Notes under the pieces: generated by a model | The model's input: only the letters and a program-made list of their open reading frames with translations | Told to the model about the DNA's origin: nothing | Databases searched by the model: none | Assembly (NCBI GenBank): GCA_965228215.1 | Contig: OZ245800.1 | Location: forward strand, 2,914,001 to 2,978,000 | DNA from: Maricaulis sp965228215 | Lineage (GTDB): Bacteria; Pseudomonadota; Alphaproteobacteria; Caulobacterales; Maricaulaceae | Length of the DNA stretch: 64,000 bases | Reading direction: 5' to 3' | Program-made: the position numbers and the translations under genes | Part shown: positions 7,289 to 16,030 of the stretch, one piece after another | Numbering within the stretch: the first letter of the stretch is position 1 | Layout: each line of letters opens with the position of its first letter

Positions 7289-9346
7289 ATGTTCGTACGT
7301 TACCTGACCGCATTCGTGCTGTTTGCCACAGCCGTGCCAGCGCTTGCGCAGGCCCCCGAGCCGCGCCCGCGCCCTGAACTGCAGAACTTCTCCCAATATC
7401 TCGACGACCAGGATTTCATCCTGTTCCGCGAAGGCCTTGATGCGGCCGAGGACGAGGACTGGGATTACGTGCGCGATGTGCGCCAGCGCCTGACCGATAC
7501 GGCGGCGCGCAATCTCCTGCTCTGGCGGATCGCGCTGAATGATCCGGGCGCGAGCTTCTTCGAACTGGATCTGGCGCTGACCGAGCTGGACGGCTGGCCG
7601 CGCGACAGTTTCATCCGCTCCGAGGCCGAGACCAAGATCGGCACGTCGGGCCTGACCGCACCTTTCATCGTCGGCTGGTTCCAGGCCGCCGAACCGCGCA
7701 CCGGGCGCGGCAAGATCGCCTATGCTGAAGCCCTGATCGCGCTTGGACGCACCGAGGAAGGCGAAGACATCTTGCGCGATGCGTGGCGCAGTGACCGCCT
7801 GCCGCTGACCGTGCAGCGCGAGGTCTATCGCACGCACACCGATCGTTTCACGACCGAGGATCATCTCGCCCGCATCGATTACCTGATCTGGTCGGGCCAG
7901 CGCACGGCCGCTCGCCGTGTCCTGCCGCTGCTCAGCGGCAATGACCGCAATCTCGCTGACGCGCGCATCCGCCTGGCCGGACGACAGAGCGGTGTTGATC
8001 GCGCCGTCAACCGCATCCCGGCCAGCCTGCAGACCGATCCGGGCCTCGTCTTCGAGCGCGCCCGCTGGCGCCGCCGGTCCGGACTGCGTGATTCCGTTCT
8101 GCCGCTTCTGCTGCAATTGCCGGACGAGCACACCGACGCCAACGCGCTGGACCTGATGTGGACCGAGCGCAAGCTGCAGATCCTCACCCTGATCCGGGAC
8201 GAGGATTATGCGACGGCCTACGAACTGGCCCGTGCGCACGGCCTGACGCGCGGCGGTGATTTTGCCGATGCCGAATTCCTGTCCGGCTGGCTGGCCCTGG
8301 TCCATCTCGACCGGCCCGAACAGGCCATGCAGCATTTCACGACGCTGCACGCAAACGTCTCCATGCCCGTCTCGCTTTCGCGCGCCTCCTACTGGATGGC
8401 CCGCGCAGCCGACGCCATGGGTCAGCCGGAAATCGCGGCCGGACATTATGCCGCCGCCGGCGAACACAGCACGGCCTATTACGGCCAGCTGGCCCTGACC
8501 GCCCTGGCGACCGACGGCGCCGAATTGTCCTTCGAGGCCGATCCGGAACCGGGCGAAGAAGCCCGTATCCGTTTTGAATCGCGCCCGCTCGTGCGCGCCA
8601 TGCACCTGCTGGCCGAACAGGGCGAGGATTATTTCTTCCGCCTCTTCATCTACCGCCTCGACGACCAGATGGATGATCCGCAGGAAGCCGTCCTGCTGTC
8701 GCGCCTGGCCAATGATTATCTCTATCCGCGCCAGTCGGTGCGTGCTGCCAAGGCAGCTCGCCAGCGCGGCATCATCCTGCCGCAAAGCGCCTATCCGACA
8801 ATCGACCTGCCCGCACAGACCATTGTGCGCGCCCAGCGTCCCGAGGAAGCGCTGGTGCATTCGGTGATCCGCCAGGAGACCGAGTTCGGCCAGGCTGCCG
8901 TTTCTGGCGCCGGTGCCCGCGGCATGATGCAGCTGATGCCGGCCACGGCACGCCAGACCGCCCGCTCGATCGGCCAGCCCTATCGCCGCAACTGGCTGAC
9001 GGATGATCTCGATTACAATCTGACCCTGGGCATGCACCATCTCGACGAGGTGGTGGAGGATTATGACGGCTCCTATATCGTCGCCCTCGCCGCCTATAAT
9101 GCCGGCAGCCACCGGGCCAGCCGCTGGATCCGCGATTACGGCGATCCGCGCGACCCCGATGTCGATCCGATCGACTGGGTGGAGAGCATTCCCTTCTCCG
9201 AAACCCGCAATTACGTGATGCGTGTCCTGGAAAACCTGCAGGTCTACCGCACCCGCCTCGCGGATGACGCCCCGGTTCAGCTGATGATCGAGGAAGACCT
9301 GCATCGCGGCAGCGTCGCGGTTACTCCGGCCTCGCCGTCCCAGTAG
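7289..9346 (+). CDS. Soluble lytic murein transglycosylase (Slt70-type)
   Basis: A 685-residue exported peptidoglycan lyase. The N-terminus is a Sec signal peptide (MFVRYLTAFVLFATAVPALA then QAPEP). The middle 450 residues are an alpha-helical superhelical region as in Slt70. The C-terminal goose-lysozyme-type domain holds SVIRQETEFGQAAVSGAGAR with the catalytic glutamate, GMMQLMPATA and AYNAGSHRASRW. It cleaves glycan strands with formation of 1,6-anhydromuramic acid. The start is placed at 7289 because it begins a clean signal peptide. AGAGGCG lies upstream. Monocistronic by position. Confidence 0.94.
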   Translation: MFVRYLTAFVLFATAVPALAQAPEPRPRPELQNFSQYLDDQDFILFREGLDAAEDEDWDYVRDVRQRLTDTAARNLLLWRIALNDPGASFFELDLALTELDGWPRDSFIRSEAETKIGTSGLTAPFIVGWFQAAEPRTGRGKIAYAEALIALGRTEEGEDILRDAWRSDRLPLTVQREVYRTHTDRFTTEDHLARIDYLIWSGQRTAARRVLPLLSGNDRNLADARIRLAGRQSGVDRAVNRIPASLQTDPGLVFERARWRRRSGLRDSVLPLLLQLPDEHTDANALDLMWTERKLQILTLIRDEDYATAYELARAHGLTRGGDFADAEFLSGWLALVHLDRPEQAMQHFTTLHANVSMPVSLSRASYWMARAADAMGQPEIAAGHYAAAGEHSTAYYGQLALTALATDGAELSFEADPEPGEEARIRFESRPLVRAMHLLAEQGEDYFFRLFIYRLDDQMDDPQEAVLLSRLANDYLYPRQSVRAAKAARQRGIILPQSAYPTIDLPAQTIVRAQRPEEALVHSVIRQETEFGQAAVSGAGARGMMQLMPATARQTARSIGQPYRRNWLTDDLDYNLTLGMHHLDEVVEDYDGSYIVALAAYNAGSHRASRWIRDYGDPRDPDVDPIDWVESIPFSETRNYVMRVLENLQVYRTRLADDAPVQLMIEEDLHRGSVAVTPASPSQ

Positions 9347-9551
9347 ATCGCTCCTGATCAGCGAGCCTTGATCCGCTCCGCGCTGCCCGCGCGGGGCTGA
9401 CGCGCGCAGATCAAGATTCCGATACTGTTTCGACCTGATCGCGATACCGCCTTCGCATGACGCGGCAGAGGCCGCGCTCTAGCCTTGGCTGGGTCCGGGA
9501 CGGACGGAATCCACCCGCCCGAACCATGAGCAGGCCACAGGGAGGGAGCCA

Positions 9552-10997
9552 ATGACGAGCTTGATCACACGATTGACAGGAGCGTGCTTCGCTCCGCTGT
9601 TTCTGGCGGCGGCTTGCCAGGCACAGGACACGGGTTCGGACAGCACAGAAACCCGCCAGCCCAATATCGTCCTGATCATCGGCGATGATCATGGCTATGA
9701 TTATTTCGGCTTCAATGGCGACGAGAATGTCGTGACGCCCAATATGGACCTGATCGCCACCCAGGGCTCGGTCTTCGGGCTGGCACACACGACATCGAAT
9801 TATTGCCGCCCCTCCCTGCAGACCTTCATCACCGGTCTTTATCCGGTGCAGTACGAACAACGCGTCCAGGACCTCCAGGAGGCGCGCCTAGCTTCGGATG
9901 CGGATTTCCAGGCAGCGGGTGCGCAGGAGCAGCAATGGCGCCGCATGGAGCTGAATGCCGGCCTGATGAGCGAGTTCGAAACCCTGCCGCGCATGCTGTC
10001 AGACGTCGGTTACGCCAGCTTCCAGGGTGGTAAATGGTGGGAACAATCCTACGAGACCGCCGGCTTCACCCATGGCATGACGACCAGCTGGACCTGGGAC
10101 CGCATGGCCGATCCGGGCTGGTTCTTTGAATTCATGGGGGGTGAAGGCATTGAGCTGGGCCGCACAACGATGGATCCGGTACTCGACTTCATCAGCGAGC
10201 ATGCCGACCAACCCTTCTTCGTCTGGTACGGACCGTCACTACCGCACACACCGCTCGATCCGCCCTTCCAGCACCGCAAATATTACGAGACCGGAGAATT
10301 CTCCGAATCCGCCTCGCTCTATTACGGCAATATCACCTGGTTCGATCATGGCGTCGGCACCATCCTCGATCGGTTGGAGGCCGAGGGCGTGCTCGACAAT
10401 ACGCTGATCGTCTACGTCAACGACAATGGCTGGGAACAGGGTCCGCAGGACGAATATGCCGGCGATCGCGATCTCTTCTCCAATGGCGGCACGCGCGGCA
10501 AGCTGTCCTATTTCGACAATGCCTTTCGCACGCCGATCATCTTTCACTGGCCCGAACAGATCGCGGCCCAGCGCGATGATGACGAATTGATCAGCGCGAT
10601 CGATATCGTGCCGACGATCCTGGACTATGTCGGTCTGGAGGCGTCCAGCGATTTACCGGGTCTGTCTCTGCGTCCGCTGATGAATGGCGAGGCTTTCGAC
10701 AGCCGTGAAGCCCTGGTGGGCCGCATGGACCAGCACCGCGCCGACAGCACATTCACCGGCGACACGGTCAGCGGCCAGACCGATCTGATGGGCCGTGACG
10801 AGGAAGCTTATTACGTCCGCACCCGGCGCTGGCATTACGTGTGGGTGCTTACCACCGGCGAGGAAGCCCTCTACGACCAGGTCGCCGACCCCGACGAGCA
10901 AGAGAATGTCATCGAGGCCCATCGCGATCTGGTGCCGGGTTTCCGCGAAGCGATCGAGGCCTGGCGCGACACCTATGTGCAGCAGGGCGCCGACTGA
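9552..10997 (+). CDS. Exported arylsulfatase-family sulfatase
   Basis: A 481-residue type I sulfatase. Export signal at 1-24, with a weak lipobox-like LAAAC at residue 22. Metal ligands GDDH at 44-47 and DNGWEQGP downstream fit the alkaline-phosphatase-like fold. The cysteine to be converted to formylglycine is C85 in C-R-P-S-L; the classic signature is C-x-P-S-R, so the arginine is replaced by leucine, while T-G at 94-95 is kept. AGGGAGGG precedes the ATG. The following gene, 3 bp away, is an FGE, which would activate this enzyme. Substrate (polysaccharide, steroid or aryl sulfate) is not readable. Confidence 0.9.
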   Translation: MTSLITRLTGACFAPLFLAAACQAQDTGSDSTETRQPNIVLIIGDDHGYDYFGFNGDENVVTPNMDLIATQGSVFGLAHTTSNYCRPSLQTFITGLYPVQYEQRVQDLQEARLASDADFQAAGAQEQQWRRMELNAGLMSEFETLPRMLSDVGYASFQGGKWWEQSYETAGFTHGMTTSWTWDRMADPGWFFEFMGGEGIELGRTTMDPVLDFISEHADQPFFVWYGPSLPHTPLDPPFQHRKYYETGEFSESASLYYGNITWFDHGVGTILDRLEAEGVLDNTLIVYVNDNGWEQGPQDEYAGDRDLFSNGGTRGKLSYFDNAFRTPIIFHWPEQIAAQRDDDELISAIDIVPTILDYVGLEASSDLPGLSLRPLMNGEAFDSREALVGRMDQHRADSTFTGDTVSGQTDLMGRDEEAYYVRTRRWHYVWVLTTGEEALYDQVADPDEQENVIEAHRDLVPGFREAIEAWRDTYVQQGAD

Positions 10998-11000
10998 CCC

Positions 11001-11999
11001 TTGCTGAAATCCACCGTCATACTCGGCCTGGTGAGCCTGGGCCTCGTCGCCGTCTCCTCAAGCGTGTCGCTGTGGGTGACCACCCATGCCGACACGCCTG
11101 AAATCGCGGATCTCGGCACGCTCGCCGCACAGGCAAGCGAAATCGACTGGGTGGAGATTCCCGGCCGGTGTTTCGCCATGGGCGAGGACAGTATCTATCC
11201 CGAGGAAGCCCCGGTCCGTCAGGCGTGTGTCGGCCGGTTCTGGATCTCTCGCCACGAGATCACCAATTCCCAATTCGCCCGCTTCGTGGCCGAGACCGGT
11301 TATGTGAGCCTCGCCGAGCGGGGTGATACGGAAACCGGTCTGCCGCCGGGCTCCTTCGTCTTCTCGCCCGATCCAGCCAATCCGCTGCCCGATCACTGGT
11401 GGCAATTCCGCGAAGGTGTGAACTGGCAGGCTCCGCACGGCGGCGGGCTGACGGCCGACCAGGCGGGCCTGCCTGTGGTGCATGTCACCCACGCGGATGC
11501 GCAGGCCTATGCGGGCTGGTCCGGCGCTCGCCTGCCCAGCGAGGCGGAGTGGGAGCTCGCGGCGCGAGGCTCCGTCGACGGCGAGCTCTATGCCTGGCCG
11601 GACATCGAGGCCGAGGCGCTGAGCGAGAAGGCCAATACGTGGCAGGGCGTCTTCCCGGTGTTCGACCAGGCGCGCGACGGCTATGCCGGACTCGCGCCGG
11701 TAGGTCGTTATCCCGCCAACGCAAACGGCCTGTTCGACATGATCGGCAATGTCTGGGAGCTGACAGACAGTGTTTACTACCCGACCCACCGGCCGGGCCG
11801 GTCGATGCGGCTTCGCACTGCCGGCATGGACCCGGCACAGCCGGGACGGCCGGTCCAGGTGATCAAGGGCGGATCATTCCTGTGCGCGCCGGGCTTCTGC
11901 TATCGCTACAGGCCGGCGGCAAGACAGGCGCAGGACGCCGCGCTGGGCTCTTCCCATATCGGGTTCAGACTGGTGCGGGATACACCGCCCGAGGGCTGA
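11001..11999 (+). CDS. Formylglycine-generating enzyme (sulfatase-modifying factor), exported
   Basis: A 332-residue FGE/SUMF1-family enzyme. It oxidises the sulfatase cysteine to formylglycine using O2. The active-site pair is intact as C295-x4-C300 in GGSFLCAPGFCYRYRPAAR, the true FGE signature rather than the EgtB- or PvdO-like relatives. Residues 4-27 form a hydrophobic signal or anchor, placing the enzyme in the periplasm or on the membrane. Start is a TTG three bases after the sulfatase stop; no good alternative lies upstream. GLFDMIGNVWELTDSVY and RLPSEAEWELAARG are further family landmarks. Confidence 0.9.
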   Translation: MLKSTVILGLVSLGLVAVSSSVSLWVTTHADTPEIADLGTLAAQASEIDWVEIPGRCFAMGEDSIYPEEAPVRQACVGRFWISRHEITNSQFARFVAETGYVSLAERGDTETGLPPGSFVFSPDPANPLPDHWWQFREGVNWQAPHGGGLTADQAGLPVVHVTHADAQAYAGWSGARLPSEAEWELAARGSVDGELYAWPDIEAEALSEKANTWQGVFPVFDQARDGYAGLAPVGRYPANANGLFDMIGNVWELTDSVYYPTHRPGRSMRLRTAGMDPAQPGRPVQVIKGGSFLCAPGFCYRYRPAARQAQDAALGSSHIGFRLVRDTPPEG

Positions 12000-12012
12000 G
12001 AGAGACGTCTAC

Positions 12013-13005
12013 CTAGAGCCGCTCAAGCGCGCGGTTGAACATCGCGCGATCGATATTGCCGCCCGTCGCCAGCACACACACCGTCTTGCCGGCCACGTCC
12101 AGCTTGCCGGAGAGCACCGCTGCGAGCGCTGCAGCGCCGCCCGGCTCCACCACGATCTTGAGATAACGCCAGGCATAGGCGACGGCATCCAGCGCCTCGT
12201 CGTCGGAAATCACCGCCGCACCTGCGAGCGTGCGGGAATTGATCTGCCAGGTCATTTCGCCGGGTGTCGGCGTGATGATGGCGTCGCAAACGGATCCGGT
12301 CAGTTTTTCATTGGTCTCGCGCCGGCCGCTGGCCAGGGAGCGACGATGATCATCGAAACCTTCCGGTTCCGCCGCCCAGATCTCCGCATCGGGATGATGT
12401 TCCTTCACCGCCAGGCTTACACCTGCGATCAGGCCGCCACCGCCGCAACAGCACACGACCATGTCGGGCGTGGCACCGTGTTCGGCCATCTGTTCCAGGG
12501 CTTCCAGGCCCGATGTGCCCTGCCCGGCCATGATGAAACGGTCTTCATAGGGCGGCACGAGGACCCGGCCCTCTTCCTCGGCGATGCGATTCCCGATCTC
12601 CTCGCGGCTCTCGCTCGCCCGGTCGAAGAACAGGACTTCGCCGCCCCAGAACTTCACCCCATCGACCTTGGTGGCCGGCGCGTCCTCGGGCATCAGGATT
12701 TTCGCGGTCGTGCCGACCAGGCTGGCGGCGGCGGCCACGCCCTGGGCGTGATTGCCGGAGGAATAGGCGATCACGCCGCGCGCTTTCTCGGCCTCGCTGA
12801 GCCTTGAGATGCGATTATAGGCGCCGCGAAATTTGAAACTTCCGGTGCGCTGCAGGCATTCCGGCTTGATGAAGATCTGCGCGCCCAATTCCCGGTCCAG
12901 CCTGTCACTGCGCAGGATCGGCGTGCGGACGGCCTGTCCTGCCAGCCGTTCGGCGGCGTCGGTGATGTCCGAATAGGCGGGAAGTTGGGTGACGGGAAAA
13001 TTCAT
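12013..13005 (-). CDS. Threonine/serine dehydratase family PLP enzyme (short, no ACT domain)
   Basis: A 330-residue fold-type II PLP enzyme. K58 in TGSFKFRGA is the Schiff-base lysine, YSSGNHAQGVA binds the carboxylate, and CCGGGGLIAG holds the phosphate loop. It lacks the C-terminal regulatory ACT domains of biosynthetic IlvA, so it resembles catabolic threonine ammonia-lyases and serine racemases; these cannot be told apart without alignment. The gene ends 13 bp from the convergent FGE gene. Divergent from the acyl-CoA ligase over about 160 bp. With tdh and kbl, it is the third threonine-consuming gene in this window. Confidence 0.88.
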   Translation of the reverse strand: MNFPVTQLPAYSDITDAAERLAGQAVRTPILRSDRLDRELGAQIFIKPECLQRTGSFKFRGAYNRISRLSEAEKARGVIAYSSGNHAQGVAAAASLVGTTAKILMPEDAPATKVDGVKFWGGEVLFFDRASESREEIGNRIAEEEGRVLVPPYEDRFIMAGQGTSGLEALEQMAEHGATPDMVVCCCGGGGLIAGVSLAVKEHHPDAEIWAAEPEGFDDHRRSLASGRRETNEKLTGSVCDAIITPTPGEMTWQINSRTLAGAAVISDDEALDAVAYAWRYLKIVVEPGGAAALAAVLSGKLDVAGKTVCVLATGGNIDRAMFNRALERL

Positions 13006-13165
13006 CTACACTTACTCCGGAAACGACCTAAATCCGTAATTCACGCACGCGCGGAGCGATACGCCCATTCTTTCTTTGAAGCAAAGGGATTGCGCCGCGC
13101 GTCACAAAGCCGTTTGATGTCAAAAAACGGCACAAATGTGCTTCGGTTGATAAATGGGGAGAAAT

Positions 13166-14809
13166 ATGACCTTGCGCGCCCACATGATGGATTGTCCGCT
13201 GATGATTTCGGACATCCTCGTCCATGCCGCCAATTGCCATGGCGATCAGGAGATCGTCACCCGCCTGCCGGAAAACGGCCAGATCCACCGTCAGGGTTAT
13301 GCCCAGACGCACGAGCGCACCAAGCAATTGGCCAATGCGCTCAAGAAGAAACTCAAGATCAAGGAAGGCGATCGCGTTGCCACCATCGCGTGGAACTCGC
13401 ACCGCCATTTCGAGCTCTATTACGGCATTTCAGGCATCGGTGCGGTCGTGCACACGGTCAATCCGCGCCTCGACCCGAAACAGCTGATCTGGATGCTCGA
13501 ACACGCCCAGGCGAAAGCGGTCTTCTTTGACACGACCTTCGCCCCGCTGATCGACGGCATTTCGAAATACTGCAAGTCGGTGAAGAACTGGGTCCTGATG
13601 ACGGACGCGACCCACAAGGATGTCGTCCAGACCAAGTGCAAGACCTATGAGGAATTGATCGGCGACCAGTCGAGCGATTTCGACTGGCCGGTCTTCGACG
13701 AGAATACCGCTGCGGGCCTCTGCTACACGTCTGGCACCACGGGTGACCCGAAAGGCGTGCTCTATTCCCACCGCTCCAACGTGCTGCACGCCATGGCGAC
13801 CTGCAGTGCCGACGTGATCGGTGTGGGTGCCACCGGCAATCTCATGCCGGTCGTGCCGATGTTCCACGTCAATGCCTGGGGCATTCCCTACGCCGCCCCG
13901 ATGGCCGGCGCCAAGCTGATCATGCCGGGCGCACAGATGGATGGTGCCTCCATCCACCAGCTCATCGAGGACGAGGGCGTCAGCTATGTCGCCGGCGTGC
14001 CGACGGTCTGGCTGGGCCTGCTCCAGTATCTGGAAGCCGAGGGCAAGCGCATCGACAGCGTCAAGCGCGTCCTGATCGGCGGTTCCGCCCTGCCCGAAGC
14101 GCTGCTGCGGGCCTATGAGGACAAGTATGGCGTGCTGATGCAGCAGGGCTGGGGAATGACCGAGATGAGCCCGCTGGGCACGGTCAACACGCTCCTGCCG
14201 AAACATGCCGATCTCGATCGCGAGGCCGAGATCAAGCAGAAGCTGAAACAGGGCCGCCTGGTCTTCGGTGTTGGCATGCGTATCGTCGACGACGAGGGCA
14301 AGGTCCTAGCCTGGGACGGCAAGACGTCCGGCCATGTCCAGGTCCGCGGCCCGTGGATCGCCTCGAGCTATTATCGCGGCGCCGGTGCCGAGAGCTTCAC
14401 CAAGGATGGCTGGTTCAAGACGGGCGATGTCGCCCATCTCGACAGTGATGGCTACATGACCATCACCGACCGGTCCAAGGACGTGATCAAGACCGGCGGC
14501 GAGTGGATCTCCTCGATCGATCTCGAGAATGCCGCGATGGGTCATCCGGATGTCGCGATGGCCGCAGCCGTCGGCATGCCGCACCCGAAATGGCAGGAAC
14601 GCCCGCTGATGGTCGTCCAGCTCAAGCCGGGCGCCGAGCCGAATGCCGACTCGATCATTGAATTCCTGCGCGGTGAAGTGCCGAAATGGTGGCTGCCCGA
14701 TGCGATCGAATTCATCGAGGAAATGCCGATCGGCGCGACCGGCAAGATCCTCAAGACCAAGCTGCGCGAGATCTATGCGGGTTATGAATTCCCGCTGGTC
14801 GACGCGTAG
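13166..14809 (+). CDS. Long-chain fatty-acid--CoA ligase (ANL superfamily)
   Basis: A 547-residue AMP-forming acyl-CoA synthetase. ATP-binding P-loop YTSGTTGDPKGV, the adenylate motif QQGWGMTEMSPLGT, the hinge YMTITDRSKDVIKTGGEW and the catalytic lysine region IGATGKILKTKLRE are all present. Overall it fits the medium/long-chain fatty acid CoA ligase group (AlkK-like) more than acetyl-CoA synthetase. The start at 13166 has GGGGAG just upstream; an ATG at 13154 is also in frame but places that Shine-Dalgarno inside the gene. Followed by a clear intrinsic terminator. Chain length preference is not predictable. Confidence 0.9.
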   Translation: MTLRAHMMDCPLMISDILVHAANCHGDQEIVTRLPENGQIHRQGYAQTHERTKQLANALKKKLKIKEGDRVATIAWNSHRHFELYYGISGIGAVVHTVNPRLDPKQLIWMLEHAQAKAVFFDTTFAPLIDGISKYCKSVKNWVLMTDATHKDVVQTKCKTYEELIGDQSSDFDWPVFDENTAAGLCYTSGTTGDPKGVLYSHRSNVLHAMATCSADVIGVGATGNLMPVVPMFHVNAWGIPYAAPMAGAKLIMPGAQMDGASIHQLIEDEGVSYVAGVPTVWLGLLQYLEAEGKRIDSVKRVLIGGSALPEALLRAYEDKYGVLMQQGWGMTEMSPLGTVNTLLPKHADLDREAEIKQKLKQGRLVFGVGMRIVDDEGKVLAWDGKTSGHVQVRGPWIASSYYRGAGAESFTKDGWFKTGDVAHLDSDGYMTITDRSKDVIKTGGEWISSIDLENAAMGHPDVAMAAAVGMPHPKWQERPLMVVQLKPGAEPNADSIIEFLRGEVPKWWLPDAIEFIEEMPIGATGKILKTKLREIYAGYEFPLVDA

Positions 14810-14832
14810 AAAGGTCTGACAGTCAAATGATG

Positions 14833-14868
14833 ACGCCCTTCCACCCCGGTGGAGGGGCGTTTTCTTTT
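14833..14868 (+). terminator. Rho-independent terminator after the acyl-CoA ligase
   Basis: A 13-nt arm starting ACGCCCTTCCACC pairs with GGTGGAGGGGCGT across a CC loop, with one bulge or mismatch, followed by TTTTCTTTT. It begins 23 bp after the ligase stop codon. Confidence 0.85.
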
Positions 14869-14869
14869 G

Positions 14870-15003
14870 CTCCCCCGCGGGCGGGGGAGCTGTCAGCGAG
14901 CCTGAAGGGCTTGATGACTGAGGGGGGTATCGCCGGAAGAGTCTCATCCTGAACCTCCCCCCTCCGTCCCTGCGGGACGCCTCCCCCGTCCACGGGGGAG
15001 GCC
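14870..15003. repeat. C/G-run palindromic intergenic repeat
   Basis: This gene-free stretch (14810-15123) holds, after the terminator, two consecutive hairpins: CTCCCCCGCGGGCGGGGGAG and, further on, GTCCCTGCGGGAC plus CTCCCCCGTCCACGGGGGAG. The blocks between them (AGCTGTCAGCGAGCCTGAAG and similar) match the style of REP-type elements common between genes in alphaproteobacteria. No coding potential seen. The remainder up to 15083 is unremarkable. Confidence 0.6.
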
Positions 15004-15083
15004 GGTAGAAATCCACCCGGGATCGGTTCACCGACAATCCCGCCCCGTAATGTTTGCAGTTACACGGGCAAATCAGATATACA

Positions 15084-15102
15084 ATTATCGAAATTCGATA
15101 AT
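15084..15102. promoter_or_regulatory. 19-bp perfect palindrome, candidate operator
   Basis: ATTATCGAAATTCGATAAT is a perfect inverted repeat (9+1+9) in an AT-rich patch, ending 21 bp before the start of the small membrane protein gene. It sits where the -10 region or transcription start would be expected. It lacks a following T-tract in either direction suited to termination. The cognate regulator is unknown. Confidence 0.6.
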
Positions 15103-15123
15103 ACGTCGAAACGAGAGAGCGTG

Positions 15124-15327
15124 ATGGAGATCTATTACATGGGACCGGAAGTTGGCCTTGCAGCACTCATCCTGGGTTTTCTGCCCACGATCATTGCCCT
15201 GCTGCGCGGGCACGACAACACGTTCGCGATCTTCCTGACCAATCTCCTGCTAGGCTGGACCGGCATTGGCTGGATCATCGCCCTGATCTGGTCTTTCACC
15301 GCGATCCGCCGCACTCGGCGCGCGTGA
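15124..15327 (+). CDS. Superinfection-immunity-family small membrane protein
   Basis: A 67-residue protein with two hydrophobic helices (GLAALILGFLPTIIALLRG and FLTNLLLGWTGIGWIIALIW) and a basic tail. The FLPTIIALLRGH ... NLLLGWTGIGWIIALIWSF pattern matches the Imm_superinfect family, named after phage T4 Imm but widespread in bacterial genomes without phage context. Inner membrane location expected. Start ATG 15124 or GTG 15121; GAGAG lies upstream. No phage genes are near, so a role in phage exclusion is only a family-based guess. The upstream palindrome suggests tight regulation. Confidence 0.8.
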   Translation: MEIYYMGPEVGLAALILGFLPTIIALLRGHDNTFAIFLTNLLLGWTGIGWIIALIWSFTAIRRTRRA

Positions 15328-15346
15328 CCTTCATTGAGACCTGCGA

Positions 15347-16021
15347 TCAGATCCAGCTGGAGATATCGTCCACGCTCTTCTTGATGAGGGCGTGTTCAGG
15401 CACGGTCGCATTGGCGTCGGCATAACCCGCCACGATCAGCATGTAGGCCTTCTCGGTATCCGGGCGTTCACACAGCTCGTTGAGAAATCGCATCGGATTG
15501 GGCGTGTGGGTCAATGTGACCAGACCCGCCTCGTGCAGCGCCGCCAGCATGAAACCGCAGGCAATGCCGACGCTTTCGTTGACGTAGTAATTCTTCTTTT
15601 CCTGGCCGATCCGCTCGCCGCCGCGTTTCTGTGCGAAGACGGCGATGATAACGGGTGCTGTTTCCAAGAAGGGTTTGTCAGCATCCGTACCGAGCGGCCG
15701 GAGCGCGTCCAGCCATTCAGTGCCGGCCTTGCCCTCGTAGAAGGCCCGCTCCTCGACCTCGGCTGCCTCGCGCAAGGCCTTGCGCTTGTCGGCATCCTGG
15801 ATGACGCAGAAATGCCAGGGCTGGTGATTGGCACCTGACGGCGCAGAGCCGGCCGCGCGGATGGCCTGTTCAACAATGGCGCGATCAACCGGACGCTCAT
15901 CAAAATCCCGGACCGTGCGCCGGCGCAGGAGATTATCCGTGAACGCCGTGATGCGCTCCTGCATCTCGTCGGCCGGAAACTCGACGATATTCTCGAGCGG
16001 TACGCGTTTTTCTACAGACAT
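15347..16021 (-). CDS. Nitroreductase-fold flavoprotein (iodotyrosine-deiodinase/BluB-like subgroup)
   Basis: A 224-residue FMN-binding protein. N-terminal RRRTVRDFDERPVDRAIVEQ and GSAPSGANHQPWHFCVIQD contact FMN; the C-terminal part has THTPNPMRFLNELCERPDTE and MLIVAGYADAN. The SAPSGANHQPW block, together with the long lid segment REAAEVEERAFYEGKAGTEW, resembles iodotyrosine-deiodinase-like members more than classical NfsA/NfsB nitroreductases. It probably reduces an aromatic substrate with NAD(P)H. Monocistronic or weakly linked with the next minus-strand gene 9 bp upstream. Confidence 0.8.
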   Translation of the reverse strand: MSVEKRVPLENIVEFPADEMQERITAFTDNLLRRRTVRDFDERPVDRAIVEQAIRAAGSAPSGANHQPWHFCVIQDADKRKALREAAEVEERAFYEGKAGTEWLDALRPLGTDADKPFLETAPVIIAVFAQKRGGERIGQEKKNYYVNESVGIACGFMLAALHEAGLVTLTHTPNPMRFLNELCERPDTEKAYMLIVAGYADANATVPEHALIKKSVDDISSWI

Positions 16022-16030
16022 AATGTCATC

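Noticed and set aside
7085..9304. A 739-residue frame antisense to the lytic transglycosylase
   Set aside because: No recognisable domain; the plus strand encodes a complete Slt protein with signal peptide and catalytic motifs.
15084..15102. Palindrome as a terminator
   Set aside because: Lies immediately upstream of a gene, AT-rich stem, with no oligo-T run.
15124..15327. Superinfection-immunity-like gene as a prophage marker
   Set aside because: No integrase, capsid, tail or att-like repeats nearby; the family is common on chromosomes.
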